Source of the DNA: Podarcis raffonei
Taxonomy: Eukaryota > Chordata > Lepidosauria > Squamata > Lacertidae
Assembly (NCBI RefSeq): GCF_027172205.1
Contig: NC_070614.1
Location: 2,056,001-2,120,000 of the forward strand
Direction: 5' to 3'
Length of the DNA stretch: 64,000 nucleotides
Below the pieces are notes generated by a model, which did not search any database, had not been told where the DNA came from, and worked only from the letters and a program-made list of their open reading frames with translations. The position numbers were made by a program, and so were the translations under genes. The first letter of the stretch is position 1. The number at the start of each line of letters is the position of its first letter. Below are positions 1 to 12,724 of the stretch, one piece after another.

Positions 1-764
1 AGCACGGCGTTTTTTATTAACCCAGCCAAAAGTTCTCACTTCGTTTTCTGTAAGCTGCAGCCGCCCCCTTGTTAAAACTGCCCTGCTTGGGGGTGGGATG
101 GTGTCTCCCTGACTCCCCCAGCGATGCTTCTTTCGGAGCCAGGCTAGGGCTGCGCAGAGGCTGCGGGAGCCCCAGGTCTCTCTCTCTCTCCTTCCTTGCT
201 CTGTTAATGAGCCCCAATTCGCCTTCCCTGCTTCTCTCTCTCTCTGTGTGTGTTTTTGGATGTTTCTTCAGAATAAAAGGGGGAAAACACTCAGTGTTAG
301 TTGTGTGTGCCTTTCTTTGGGGCAGAAGCAGCCCACGCTGCCAGCCCCAAGTTAACTCTGCCAGTCTTCAGCTCTCCCCTCCCCTGACGCAAACAGGAGG
401 CAAATATGCTCTTGAGATGCTTGTTGGCTTGCAAGTTGCTTCAGAGTAAAAGGAACCGCCCCCCCCCCGCTTTGCGTTTGAGCCTCTTCTGGGTCTCCCC
501 CCCCTTATGCTGCCCATTTTCTCCTAGATGGCTACGCCAAGAGTGGACATTGACGAATGCCCTCAGATGGGGTGGAAGGAGCATTAGGCATCCTTCCCAA
601 GGTTGAAGGAGCTTGCAAATAAGTTTTTGGCTATCCCAAGAACAAGTGTGCAATCTGAAATCTGTTCATCTTGGCTGGCAATGTTCTTCAAATACAAACC
701 AAAACACCAAAATGCAAATTTCACTTGCAAAAAAAACAAAAACAAAAACAAATTCATTTAATAA

Positions 765-925
765 TTTTGTTCTGTAAAATTTTATCCATGCTTTCCAGTT
801 TGGCCTGGTTTATAAAAGAAATGCAAATTTTCCTGACAATTAGAATATAAATTTTGTTTATATTTTGTTCTGTTAAATTTTATCCATTCCATTCTTTCTA
901 TTTTGGCCTCGTTTAGAAAAGAAAA
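765..925. repeat. Two-copy tandem repeat, about 100 bp
   Basis: ttttgttctgtaaaatttta and ttttgttctgttaaatttta, each followed by tccat...tttggcctcgttta-type sequence and aaaagaaa. AT-rich, no coding. Confidence 0.75.
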
Positions 926-1799
926 TTAACAAACTATCAAATAACTGGTGTTGTGCGATGTATACATTCAACTAAGACTCGATAGTGAATTATATTTGAG
1001 TATCTAAAAGTGTGACACTGAATTTGCTTTTTTTCTTGTTTAGTAATGTAATTAAATTTTTAGGGAACCTTTGGTATCTATGCTACTAAATTACTTCCAC
1101 AGCTTTAATTTTAGAGAAAATGTACTATTATTGGTACAGTAGTACTATAACATAACAGTTGTAACAATATGTTAAGTAAATTTTTATCAGTTTTAGAGTT
1201 AGACCCATAAGTAATAGCAGTTGCCAGGACCATGTTCACCTCTACATAGCTCCAGCCTTATTTTAGATATCGTGATATACTGAAATATCACAATGTTTAA
1301 CTGGTTATATATCGTAATGTTGAAAACCAGGTATCGCCCAGCCCTACTCCCTACCTAAGCAGGGCAGAAGCTTCCCGGGTTTTAGGAAGGAGGCACAAGG
1401 CTTTAATACTCTAATTTTCCAGGAACATTTAGTGGACTAGGCTAGTCCCCCTAGTCCACTGACCGCATGCCACTGCCGTGGAGATAGTCCTCATTGCATT
1501 CACCCCCTTACTAAGGTATTTCCTCAAAGTTCAAGATCAGAAGGTTCTGCAGCTGACCTATAATCTGCCTTTAGTGCAGGGATCTTGCCAGTACAAACCT
1601 GATCACAAAAAAGCTAATGGAAGCATCACTGAATGCTCACAAAGGTAAGGTGCTCTGAGGATGAGACTCCCTAATATTAGCCAAGCTGGAAATCTTTGGT
1701 TTTGCCAAAATTAGGGTCACCACCTTTTTTACTGGCCCTGCTCTTATGCATTTAAACTGACTTAAGCTGGTAAGCTGTCCCTGGCATGAAGTCAGAAAA

Positions 1800-1950
1800 A
1801 GCTTCACTGCAGTGCTATTTTTCGAAAGGAAGAGGTGCTGGAGCTCACCATGAACTTTTCCCTTGTTCTCTTAGAACGGCAATGGCACCCACCTGAGAGG
1901 TGCCAGAGTTGAGCTCTAGTGAGCTCCGGCTGGAAAAAAAGCTCTGCTTC
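1800..1950. mobile_element. Short hAT-like inverted-repeat element
   Basis: cagtgctatttttcgaaagg and, at the other end, gctggaaaaaaagctctgc; the inner arms ggagctcacc/gtgagctcc pair. No coding. Confidence 0.5.
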
Positions 1951-1974
1951 ACTGGCTTAGGGATGCTAGATGCT

Positions 1975-2048
1975 TTAGTTGCATAGCAGGGGGTTGGACT
2001 CGATAACTTTGGGGTCCCTTCCAACTCTATAGTTTTATGGTTCTATGA
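1975..2048 (+). mobile_element. CR1 3' terminus, short
   Basis: gggttggactcgataacttt, cccttccaactctatagttt and atggttctatga match the CR1 3' end. Confidence 0.7.
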
Positions 2049-2449
2049 AACAGATGCAGGATTAGAAAAAAGTGTAATCCTACTCTCAACACAAAGGAGA
2101 TCATAAAATATTCTATCTGTGAAACCTTCAAGGACAGCATTTGTTCTGGCTGCAAATTGAAATGAGATAATGCATAAACATAATTTGTGCTCTACAATTT
2201 CTCAGATTTTACCTAGGGAGATTGTTGTAACAAAGCAAAACAAAAAAATCACCTGGATGAGATCACAAATAGAGAAGTCCCTCCATTCTTCTCCAAAAAT
2301 CTGAAATTTATTTCCATCAAATAGTCCCATGTAGGTAGCACCTATTAATAATAGTAATAAAAACCCTCTTTGTATTAACAAGATTGATTATTCTCTTCCT
2401 TCTCAGCAGATTAAACATGGCAACAATCTCAGTATGTCATCCTACATGG

Positions 2450-2585
2450 CGGTGATTTTTTTCTAGAAAAACAGGTGCCAGCACTAACCATGAAGTTGTT
2501 ACAGTAAGTGCCACACTTTTTAACAACAACAAAAAGAGATGCTGGTACTGCATACCCTGAGTACCTCCTGAAAAAAGCGCTGCTA
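2450..2585. mobile_element. Short hAT-like inverted-repeat element
   Basis: Related to the 1.8-kb element: ttttctagaaaaacaggtgc at one end and ctcctgaaaaaagcgctg at the other. Confidence 0.45.
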
Positions 2586-3649
2586 CATGGGTAGGTTAAC
2601 CCATAACATGGCTTTATCTGCTTCTTTTATTTCACACATTGTGTTCCCAAGTAAAACACTTGGAGCTGGTGCAGGGGTTAAGAATGCAGAAGCCAAGCAA
2701 GAACAAAGGCTCTCTCATCAGCACTAGCGGAAACCAGAGTTAAGGTAACTAGACTGAGTACTGGGTCAGGACTGTGGAGAATACAGTTCAAATCCCTTTG
2801 CGTAGCCAGGGAGCCAGAGGGGGCTCTTAAGCCAGTTGCTATCTGCACATGCTACTCAGGGTAGCCTTGCACCATAACTCAACTTCTTAACAAAAGAAGA
2901 CTTTTCCTTTCATAAGAATAAGGCCATCATGTCACCCAAATTGTTTTCCACCCAATTCACCATGAGGGAAGGAAATGGCATACACTGGACATCAGGCAGG
3001 GCCTCAGGGTGTACCTGACTTACACAGAGCCCTTAAGAAAATCAGAATCCTTGTCTGCCTCCTTCAAACAGGGGTCCCTGAGTAGGAAAGTACCTTGACA
3101 CTATCAGCAGGTCAGGCAGGGCCTGAATCATGCTTGCATACCAGGCAAAAGCCCAGAGTCCTCCAACAGGCATCAATATCACTTAGTGTGTGGAATCACC
3201 ACCACAGCTTTACACACCTGCACCCTGCTAGAATCTATATGCAGGGCAATCACCTGGGCTCACCTGTCCACCTTCGCTTAAGTGGACAAATGTGCTTCTG
3301 CAGAAGCAGCTTCCGGCAGGAAGATGTTCCAGTGGGTTGTGGCTTAGGTTCTCCTCCCACATGCAGTAGCAGATGAAAACTGGTTTGCATCCTGTTCCTG
3401 TCAGCTCCACCTTGTACGCACCCCACCTAGGTCAAACCTAGGATTAGGGGGCAGCTTCTCTCAATCTGCATTTGCACAGTACTCTGGAAAGGTCAGACAG
3501 GGCTCCCCATGACAACTCTGCTGTCCTCTACCTGCCGCTAGCAGCTTTGCTCATATCTGGCGGTTACAGGAAGGTCACCTCCCATTCTGGCTGGTCTTAG
3601 CAATTTTTTATTTTTTAAAAAAATTAGCCTGCCTCTAGAAGATGAGTTA

Positions 3650-4640
3650 CCGTATTTTTTGCACCATAACACTCACTTTTTTCCTCCTAGAAAGTAAGGG
3701 GAAATGTCTGTGCGTGTTATGGAGGGAATGCCTACAGGTAGCGGGGGGGGGGGGGGATCTGCTGCAGTCGTGAGCAGAGAATCCATGGTTCCCCTTCCTT
3801 CCCTCCTCCGTGGCTCACTTTGAAACAGCAAAGCGGGAGAAGAGCCGCTGAGTGGGGAGGAGAGAGGGACAGAGAGCCTGCTTCTTTAAAGGAGCAAAGC
3901 TCCTTCTTTAAAGGAGTAAGCGGCTCCTGTCCGGTTGGTTCCTTTAAAGCAAGCAGGCTCTCTGTCCCTCTCTCCTCCCCACTCAGCTCGCTACATAGCA
4001 GCAAAGTTTTTCAGCTCACTAAGCCAGGGATGAGCGGGGAGGAGGGAGAAAAGCAGAGCCTGCTTGCTTTAAAAAAGCAAAATGGGAGAGGAGAGGAGCC
4101 TTCTCCCCTTATACCCCTCTTCTTCATTATTAGCAGCATCCTTCTCCACCCACCCCACGCGTGCTTCTTCTCCCCTTAAACCCCTCTTCTGCATTATTAG
4201 CAGCATCCTTCTCCACACACCCCACGCGTGCTCCTTGTCCCCTGAGTGCTTTTCCTTTCCTCCCCACTTAAAACGTGGTTACAAAGCACAGATCCACATG
4301 GATCCTCAGGATTTTTGCACTGGGTCACCCCAAATTCACCATCAGATCACATAGCATGTCCATGGCTACATCTTGCACCCAAAAAATCACACATCCACTG
4401 TTGCCTGGGGCCGCAGTGGTGCAAAAACGTGGTTACAAAGCATGGATCCACATGGATCCTCAGGATTTTTGCATTGGGCTACTCCAAACTCACTGTCAGA
4501 TCACATGTCTGTGGCCACAGCATGAACCACAAAAATCATACATCCACTGTTTCGTTTAGAATATTTTTTTTCTTGTTTTCCTTCTCTAAAAACTATGTGC
4601 GTGTTATGGTCGGGTGCGTGTTATAGAGCGAAAAATACGG
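3650..4640. mobile_element. TA-flanked inverted-repeat DNA element with internal duplications
   Basis: Ends ccgtattttttgcaccataa and gttatagagcgaaaaatacg g are imperfect inverted repeats next to TA dinucleotides (3648-3649, 4641-4642), as for Tc1/mariner-type elements. No transposase is visible. Inside are two tandem duplications: about 60 bp at 4112-4232 (cattattagcagcatccttc twice) and about 155 bp at 4267-4560 (cgtggttacaaagca ... twice). Confidence 0.75.
4267..4560. repeat. Tandem duplication of about 155 bp
   Basis: Both copies carry acgtggttacaaagca, tccacatggatcctcaggat, and catccactgtt. They differ at several sites and by a short gap, so the duplication is not recent. Confidence 0.85.
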
Positions 4641-4914
4641 TAATTCATTCACCTATGTGCCATTCTATGCTGACCAGAAAGACACTTCACAGTAACTCCA
4701 ACTTTCCATTCCCTGCTCTATAAAACATGTTATTAAATCACATGAGTAATAGCTAGTACATAGGACAGGTAACCAAAGTAACCAAAGTCCTCTATGTGCC
4801 CAACAATTTAAGGTTACTATCCTCAGCATGCTGACAAACCTGCAATCCTAAACACACTTCATAGTGAGTAAGCCCCACTGGGAGTTACTTGCGAACAGAC
4901 GTGCATAGGCTAGT

Positions 4915-5297
4915 GAAAGGTAAAGGTAAAGGACCCCAGGATGGTTAAGTCCAGTCAAAGGCGACTATGGGGTTGCGGCGCTCATCTCGCTTTCAGGCTG
5001 AAGGAGTTGGCGTTTGTCCAGACAGCTTTCCGGGTCATGTGGCCAGCAGGACTAAACCATTTCTGGCCCAATGGAATACTGTGACGGAACCCAGAGCACA
5101 TGGAAATGCCATTTACCTTCCCGCCGCTGCGATACCTATTTATCTACTTGCACTGGCATGCTTTCGAATTGCTAGGTTGGGAAAAGCTAGGCCAGAGCAA
5201 CGGGAGCTCACTCCATCGTGGGGATTGGAACCACCAACCTTCCGATCGGCAAGCCCAAGAGGCTCAGTGGTTTAGACCACAGTGCCATCCACGTCCA
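4915..5297 (-). mobile_element. Sauria SINE, near full length
   Basis: 383 bp in minus orientation between copies of gcataggctagt (4903-4914 and 5298-5309). Plus strand begins with the reversed tail ggtaaaggtaaaggacccc and ends in the reversed tRNA-like head, whose B-box region reads ggggattggaaccaccaacc. The tail resembles BovB/RTE ends, so mobilisation by BovB is the accepted model for this family. Confidence 0.9.
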
Positions 5298-5309
5298 GCA
5301 TAGGCTAGT

Positions 5310-6074
5310 ACAGTAAGTTCCACTGAATTATGTGAATCTTATGTCCTTGTAAACATAGCTAGCCATAATGTACACCAGTGCATACTCAGTGTATACTTAG
5401 CCCCGTAGGAAGAAGCGCACCAAAAAACAGTAGGAACAGCGTCACCCAAGACACAACTTTCTGAGCAGAGCTCGCCCTGCAAAACAACAAAGAGAATTAT
5501 TCTAGCATTACATTCTAGTCATATAAAACTTTGAACAAACAGCTAAGTTAGCTACTCCAACTTAGACACCCCAGAAAGCCCAGACTGTTGGTTCTATTAT
5601 GGGCTTGATACTGTTTACTGATTTCAGGTATACTGTACAATAATCTGGTTCTAATTTCAATAAGATGGCTCCTCCAGATTTTTTAAGCATTCACTCCGAT
5701 TTGCTTGAACAAATCTTACTCATCCTGTCTTTATTGAGCTTTCATTTTTATTTGTTTGCAGGGAGGTTATACAACAATGAACATTCATCCTGATTTTCTG
5801 GTGGGGTGTTTTTACATTTCCATTTATCATTTGTTCATTCTACACTTGTCAATGTATTTCCTCACCACTTTCCTGCTTCTTTTTAAAAAAGTGAACATGT
5901 GGAGACAGGAGACAGTGCTTTAACTGTTCAAATCTAAATTTCCTGGTATGCACTTTCAATCTCCTGCAAAATAGTGACAGTTTAGAGGCATCTAGCTTGA
6001 TAGTGAAATAGAGTTAGTGGATGCAACCTGGAGAAGTTCCCTTTACCTTTTAAAGCTTGCCTCCTTCTCAACCC
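5310..6074. other. No gene seen
   Basis: AT-rich intergenic sequence between a Sauria SINE and an L2 fragment. Nothing recognisable. Confidence 0.6.
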
Positions 6075-7160
6075 CAATTAAGTGTTAGAAAAGCTCATGG
6101 AGAAATTGGCAGAGCACATTTCCCCTGTTTTGAATGAATCCTGTTTCTGCACAAAAGCATTCATTGGCCTGCACAAGTGTATATATCTGGAGCGACTCTC
6201 CAAACTAGGGGTGGCTGGCATCGCTTTGCGGTGGTTCCAGTCCTACTTGGGTGGTTGTTCCCAGGCGGTGTTTCTTGGAGAATGCTTTTCAGCCCCGTGG
6301 AACCTTCAATGTAGGGTTCCGCAGGGCTCAATCCTATCCCCCATGTTGTTTAACTTCTACATGAAACCACTGGGTGGGGTTATCCGGAGGATTGGAGTAC
6401 GTTGTCAGCAGTATGCTGATGACACTCAGCTCTATTTCTCCTTTACATCTGCAGTGGAAGTGCTGGACTGAATGAGAGCCAACAAAGTGAAGCTCAATCC
6501 AGATAAGACGGAGGCACTGTTAGTGGGTGGTTCCCTAGATCAGATGGGTGGGAGATCACGTGTTCTTTTTTAGATGGTGCATAAATTTGGTGGCCAGGTT
6601 GCTCACCAGAGGAAGACGGTTTGAGCATCTTACACTGATCCTGGTCCAACTGCACTGGCTACCAATTAGTTTCTGGGCCAATTCAAAGTGCTGGTTTTGA
6701 CCTATAAAGCCTTAAATGGCTCAGGACCACAATACCTCAAGGACTGCCTGCTTCCATATGAACCTACCCGAACCCTGAGATCATCTTCTGAGGCCCTTCT
6801 TCATGTGCCTCCTCCACAAGAGGTCCGGAGGGTGGCAACACGAGAACGGGCCTTCTCTGCAGTGGCTCCCCAGTTGTGGAACGCTCTCCCCAGGGAAGTT
6901 CACTTGGTGCCTTCATTGTACACCTTGAGGTGCCTGGCAAAAACGTTTCTTTTTAACCAGGCCTTTGGTTGATCTGATTGACATCCGATGCGCTTTTAAA
7001 TTGTGGTTCTTTTTTGGTGTGTGGGGGGGGTGTGTTATTGGGTTGTTGTTTTTATTTTGATTATATATACTGTGGTTTTTATGTTGCTCTTTTCTGTGAA
7101 CTGCCATGAGACCTCCTTATATAGGGTAGTATATACGGTAAATTCAATAAATAAGAATAA
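6075..7160 (+). mobile_element. Old L2 LINE fragment
   Basis: Reverse-transcriptase remnant with GGCSQAVFLGECFSAPWNL, VPQGSILSPMLFNFYMKPL and RCQQYADDTQLYFSF, then after a gap and frameshifts the C-terminal piece (6688-6972: VLTYKALNGSGPQYLKDCL, RVATRERAFSAVAPQLWNAL) and a 3' end gtgaactgccatgagacctc ... aataaataagaata. Part of the middle is deleted. Confidence 0.82.
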
Positions 7161-10134
7161 GCATGCATCATTGTGGATATCTCTGTGCAGGTGGAGGACT
7201 CAAACTGAGGAACCAGGTATTGCTTACTCCTTTGTCAGTCCCCCTTTGTACTGGTACATCAGTGCAGTACAATATATCACCAATATTAATACCTTGCAAA
7301 GTACAAAAATGGCACGGCGGCATGGTGCTAACACATGGCAAAATATTTTGCATGCCTCAGAAGGGATTCCACTTGTTACAAAGAACGTGATTTTTCCTTC
7401 CAATGCAACAGAAGCCATAGGGGCCCTAATCTGGATCACGACTGTGGTAAAGGGTTGAAGCCTTTCCTGCTCCTGCAACCCTCCTGATCCTGATAAGCAT
7501 CTCCAGTAATGTAATGTGGTAATGAAAGGGGTGGGGGAACCACATGATTAACATCACATCAAATTTGACTGTAGGCTGTACCATAATTTGTTACTCCAGT
7601 TATTATGTTATGTTACACCTCACAATGTGGGTCCCTAAATATTCCTGGGTGGTCCGCACAATAAGGGATGTGTATTATTCACTGGGCGATCTCCAGTCAT
7701 CTCAGGCAGCGGGCGGGAGCAGAGGCAGCATCTGCGCTGGCCCAGGTGTGAAGGAAGTGGAGTTAGTTTACTAGTGGGTCTTGAAAGGATGAGTAGGTTT
7801 ACTTGTGGGTCTTGCTTAAAAACACGGGAAAGTACTGTGTTACAGTGCAATTCTAACCATTAGAAATGTCGTATTAAATTCAGTGGGGCTTACTCCTGGG
7901 AAAATGGGGTTAGGATTGCAGCCTTTTTTCAGTTTCAGAAAACATTCCTGCCCCTCATATTTACCTTGATAAAGTGATGCAGACTCTTTTCACTAAGCAA
8001 AATGGAGTTATTAGGCTCAGCCCTATCAAATTACAGATGAGTCTAGTGAAACTTTCTGGAAAATACACACAAGAGGACAATTAAACAATGCAACACATCG
8101 TTAGAATGACTTTACAAAGCTCATGCTATGCAATTTCATGTTTGCTGTATTGGTCATATTTATTCAGCAGATGCAGTTAATTTGTTAAGACCATACTTGC
8201 TGGCAGTTTTCCAGGAAAATGGGGAGGGGGGTATATTGAAATCAATAGGAATTGAATGTGCTTAACTTTCAGGAGATCACACCTTATATTACAGACATAC
8301 TAATGAAAATTACTGGAACATGCTTTACAATTTGTTTTTTATAAATTGAAAAGATATAGCAAAGCTATAGCCAAGCATGAGAAATGTAATTTTCCCCACA
8401 ACTGAAGAATCTCTTATTTCTGTGAAATTCCAATTGTATTTATTGTCCTTATCCAACACAGATCCATTCTTCAGTATGTAACCTCAATGCAATAATTTCA
8501 AAAGAAATGTTCTCCATTTTCAATCATGCTATTGTATTGACAAGCTGTTTGAACTAATGTTTATTAGCCTCATTAATCAAGATTTGAAAAACAAAACAAA
8601 ACCCAAGATTAAACTCTTTGGACACCAGAAAAAATATGAAAGTTTATGTCAACCAACTCCCCCACAGAAACGCTGCAAACCCATAGCATTATGAAAATAG
8701 GCAGTAAATTTGGATAAAACAAGAAAATAGGTAATTGTAGTGGCCCAATATGACTTTAGAACAGAGTCACAAAATGAGCTCTTGAGCTTCCAAAAATATT
8801 ATTTCGAAATAAAAGGATAAGAGCAAAAAGGAACACTGTTTCAAGGGACAAACTACTTTAATTTAGTCAACCTGACCATTTTGAATCATTTTTTTCTTAT
8901 TATGTTTGGTATTTTTTGTTTGTTACACAGGACTGAAGGATGTGAAATAGTGAAGGAAATCTTGTCAACATGTTGGTTCAGCATCTGGGTTCACAAACCA
9001 TAAAAAAATGCAAAAGCCCCCTTATAAGTGAGTAATAACTACAATTGAACTTACTCTTGGGTGGGCATGGACACTGAACATTTTTCCCTTTATGAGAGAA
9101 GAGAGGGTGGCTGTTGGTGCAGCTGCAAGGTGATTTTTTTCCTTGGGACAAACTACAAAATGAAAAAAGTGTTAAGAGCTCAAGAAATGCCCAGGTGGAT
9201 TTGACCAAAAGTCTTGTGTTCCGATGCTTCTGGAAGAACCTAAGCAGGGCATGAAGGTGACGTTCATCCTCAGCATCTGCTGTTCAGAATCTACTGCTTC
9301 TATACACACAGATTAATTTAGCTGCTATGGCTGGTACATCCCTGAAAGGCTAAGCTTATTCCGTTCTTTTTAAAATCCATTTAATCTACAGGTCACAATT
9401 TCATCTGTCCTGAACCTGAAGGAGCTTCATTGAATGACCCCAGCTTCTAAATTATTAATTCTAAGTTCTGTTTTATTGGACTAATTTTACCTGTCTTTAC
9501 CTATGTATTGCTTTTGATATTTCTACATTGTTTCATGGCATCTTGGATGCTAACACAGACATTATAAGAAATATAAATAAATAATTAGAAAGGAAAACAA
9601 GTTTTTTATCCACTATCTATAGCAGGATGGTGCAACCTCTCAGACACAAGAACATGAAAGCCACACACTGAATTAAATTTCCATATTGTAAATTAAAGTG
9701 TTTGTGTTATTTAACAGTTAATGTTATTTAAAATATTTAATTAAATATATATAAGTAAATACATGTAATAGATTTAATATCCTTAAATAATATGACATAC
9801 AAAGTAATGTCTGTGCCATGCAATCCCCAGCCCCAAGCTACTACAGCTGGACAGCTATTTGGGAAGAATAAAGAGAGAACATTTTACCACATCTGTTATA
9901 TTGTATGTTTCTTGAACACTGAAATAAATTAGTTAATATTCAGAACCATGCATACCTCTCCAAAAGTTGTTGGGTGTCTGATGTGTCATTGTTACAGCCA
10001 TTGTTTGCTTCATTAGAGTCTTCTGTTGAATAGATACTCCCTGAGCTCTTTGGGATTCTGTACATATTTTTATGCGCTTATTCCTTGATGCTAAAATAAT
10101 ATGAATAAGGAAATATATAAAAGAGAACTAAAAA
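7161..10134. other. No gene seen
   Basis: Intergenic. 7200-7480 keeps open frames on both strands without a recognisable product. Apart from the short repeat at 7.85 kb, the rest is AT-rich and plain. A minus-strand KSTWAF string near 9195 was checked as a SUN-domain remnant and not accepted. Confidence 0.5.
7850..7930. repeat. Short interspersed palindrome-like repeat
   Basis: gtgcaattctaaccattaga, attcagtggggcttactcct, ggttaggattgcagcc. The ends, tgcaatcctaa and ttaggattgca, are inverted. Similar copies lie near 4840-4910, 17200-17260, 23035-23105 and 35205-35290. A common squamate repeat whose class I cannot fix. Confidence 0.6.
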
Positions 10135-10144
10135 GAATTGCAGC

Positions 10145-10401
10145 ATAAAGGTAAAGGTACCCCTGACCGTTAAGTCCAGTCGTGGACGAATCTGGGGTTG
10201 CGGCGCTCATCTTGCTTTACTGGCCGAGGAAGCCGATATTTGTCCGCAGACAGCTTCCGGGCATGTGGCCGGCATGACTAAGCCACTTCTGGCGAACCAG
10301 AGCAGCACACAGAAACACCGTCACGGGGATTTGAACCGCCGACCTTCTGATCGGCAAGCCCTAGGCTCTGTGGTTTAGACTACAGCGCCACCTGTGTCCC
10401 T
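10145..10401 (-). mobile_element. Sauria SINE with internal deletion
   Basis: 257 bp between aattgcagc copies (10136-10144 and 10402-10410). Carries aggtaaaggtacccctgacc at the tail end and gatttgaaccgccgaccttc in the head. The central linker is about 100 bp shorter than in the 4.9-kb copy. Confidence 0.88.
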
Positions 10402-10644
10402 AATTGCAGCGTATACTGACCTAAAATAGCTAACAATGTGCCATTTTAAATGTGGGTGAAATGTTCATTACTGTATATATAAACCACATGTCTGAAACAC
10501 CACAGAAAAGGTCCTGAATAAATTGACCTCAAATATTTCTCTGCAACGTCAAAGTGGAAAACCTCCCCATTGTCTCTTTCCTTACAAATCCTGTCCTCAC
10601 AAATCCTGTCTTAAGGGCACATTCAAGATATGAACAGGGTGTGA

Positions 10645-10978
10645 GCCTGTGATCTAGGTTCTACGGCTTGCCAATCAGAAGGTCGGCGGTTTGAATCCCC
10701 GCGACAGGGTGAGCTCCCGTTGTTCGGTCCCTGCTCCTGCCAACCTAGCAGTTCGAAAGCACGTCAAGTGTAAGTAGATAAATAGGTACCGCTCCAGGCG
10801 GGAAGGTAAACGGCGCTGCTCTGGTTCGCCAGAAGCGGCTTAGGCATGCTGGCCACATGACCTGGAAGCTGTCTGCGGACAAATGCCGGCTCCCTCGGCC
10901 TATAAAGCGAGATGAGCGCCACAACCCCAGAGTCGTCCGCGACTGGACCTGACGGTCAGGGGTACCTTTACCTTTACT
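10645..10978 (+). mobile_element. Sauria SINE, plus strand
   Basis: Head with ggtcggcggtttgaatcccc (B box), middle gcacgtcaagtgtaagtaga, tail ggtcaggggtacctttacct. The 5' end is degraded. It forms an inverted pair with the 10.1-kb copy, 243 bp apart. Confidence 0.88.
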
Positions 10979-11745
10979 TTAATAACAAAAGAGTGGCCAA
11001 AACCCAGATAATGCAATCAGGTAACTTGCCAGACAGGAGATAAACAACACACTCAGGATTCTGTTTTAGACCACCCCTTCTGTGGTGTATGTATGATGCT
11101 TCTGGGGGTGGTCTAGAGTTTGAAGGTGGGCAATTTTAAAAGTCTGTAAGGGCTTGCACGCTTGTGCTCAAGGTCTCCCCCCCCTCGTGTGTGTGTGGGA
11201 AGCACCCTGTTGCAACAGCTTTAATAAAGATCAGGCTTACTAGCTGCCTTGCTTCTCAATATTCTCTGGTTGGCCTCTGTTATTTTCTCCTACCAATAGG
11301 GAACCTATAAAGAGGACTCTATATGGGCTCTTGGGTACCCCAAGGGAAAAGGAGGTTTTTTTTACTTATATCAGTGTGAATGAAAAACATATCAAACATG
11401 CCATTATTTAGGCATTATCTTTGAAACTGCTATGGTCATGATGATGCCCAAGTCCCTTCTAATTTCTGGGGTAGCCAGGCCAGCTTCTTGGGGCCTAAGC
11501 ATGGTCGTTAGTATAACAAAGGAAGCGGCTTTGTGCTGGAGAGCAAATGGGTGGGTTCCTCTCCCTCGCTTGGCAGGTGACGAGAAAGAGTTAGAGTGGG
11601 GTGTGAGAGAGCTGGGCTAGCAGGCAGAAGTTGGGGGTCAGAGCCATGCCTTATTTTGGCTTCAACCCAAGGCTGTGATTATGGGAAGAAGCAAGACCTT
11701 CTGTGGTGTTAATGCTTTGAACCCATTGTAGGCTCAGGTTGTATA

Positions 11746-11972
11746 TGCAGTGGTCCCTTGGTTTATGAACTTAATCCGTTCCGGAAGTCCGTTCTTAAAC
11801 CAAGGCGTGCTTTCCCATAGCAGCGGGGGACTCAATTTACACTCAACAGGAAGTGAAACATGTTCTGCTTCCAATGCAAAGTTCACAAACCAAAACACCT
11901 ACTTGAGGGTTTGCGGCGTTCTTAATCCAAGTTGTTCATGAACTAAGCTGTTCTTAAACCAAGGTACCACTT
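11746..11972. mobile_element. Short inverted-repeat DNA element (MITE)
   Basis: Begins cagtggtcccttggtttatg and ends aaaccaaggtaccact; internal gttcttaaaccaagg repeats. Related in ends to the element at 13.6 kb. No coding capacity. Confidence 0.75.
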
Positions 11973-12724
11973 ATGTGTATCACTTTCAGGGAGGGAGAGA
12001 AAGTGGCGAGGGCAACCAATATTATTACTATTATTGGAGGGGCACTTTCTACTTGAAATTAGAGCATTTCTTCACCTTAAGCTGGACCTAAAATTTCAAC
12101 AAAAGTATAATTTCCTGAAAGAAGTAATCAAACAAAAGTAAATTTAAAGGAATGCTGTTGAAGTTTTACATATCAAAACTCCTTGAAAGGATTTGTACAG
12201 AACCAAGAAGAGGGGTCGCAAAAAGCCTCAAAGAGACCAATAGATATATTTAAGGAAACTAGACTTGGTCTTGGTTGATCTTATGGAAATGCAGCCTTTT
12301 AATGATCCTGTAACCAAATAAATCCAGTTCAAAACCTGACCTCAGATAGACAATTGCTGCACATGGAAGTTCTACTTTGAACAAACAATATACTTTTACT
12401 GGAAGGGATGTTCATTTTCCCTTTGGTCATACAGTCATAATACTTCCTAGAATTCCTTTGTATTCAAATAATATATTGCCTACTTTTTATGTCCTTTATG
12501 AACAAATGTGTTGAGGGTGTGGCTGGGTGTGAATGCAAACGTGTGCAGCGGAGGGTTGCCAAACAGGGTCTTTGACAGGGTGACAGAAAGCCTAGTTTCA
12601 CCCCTGAAGAATAATCTGAGTTTCCACATGCAAATTGAGTTGTCAAGTACAGGATACTCAGCTCCTCCAGAAGATGCTAAGGTGATTTAAATGCAGATGG
12701 CAGACAGATGCCCCTCAAATAACT

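Noticed and set aside
1262-1346. Possible DNA-transposon end (gatatcgtgatatac ... tatcgcccagccctact)
   Set aside because: The terminal phrase recalls a known repeat type, but I could not find a partner end or a target duplication.
8978-9208. Minus-strand KSTWAFLE string as a SUN3 remnant
   Set aside because: Only W-A-F matches the SUN-domain PGKCWAF segment, and the sequence after it does not continue the domain.
10660-10720. tRNA gene (B-box ggtttgaatcccc)
   Set aside because: It is the tRNA-like head of a Sauria SINE, with no complete cloverleaf.
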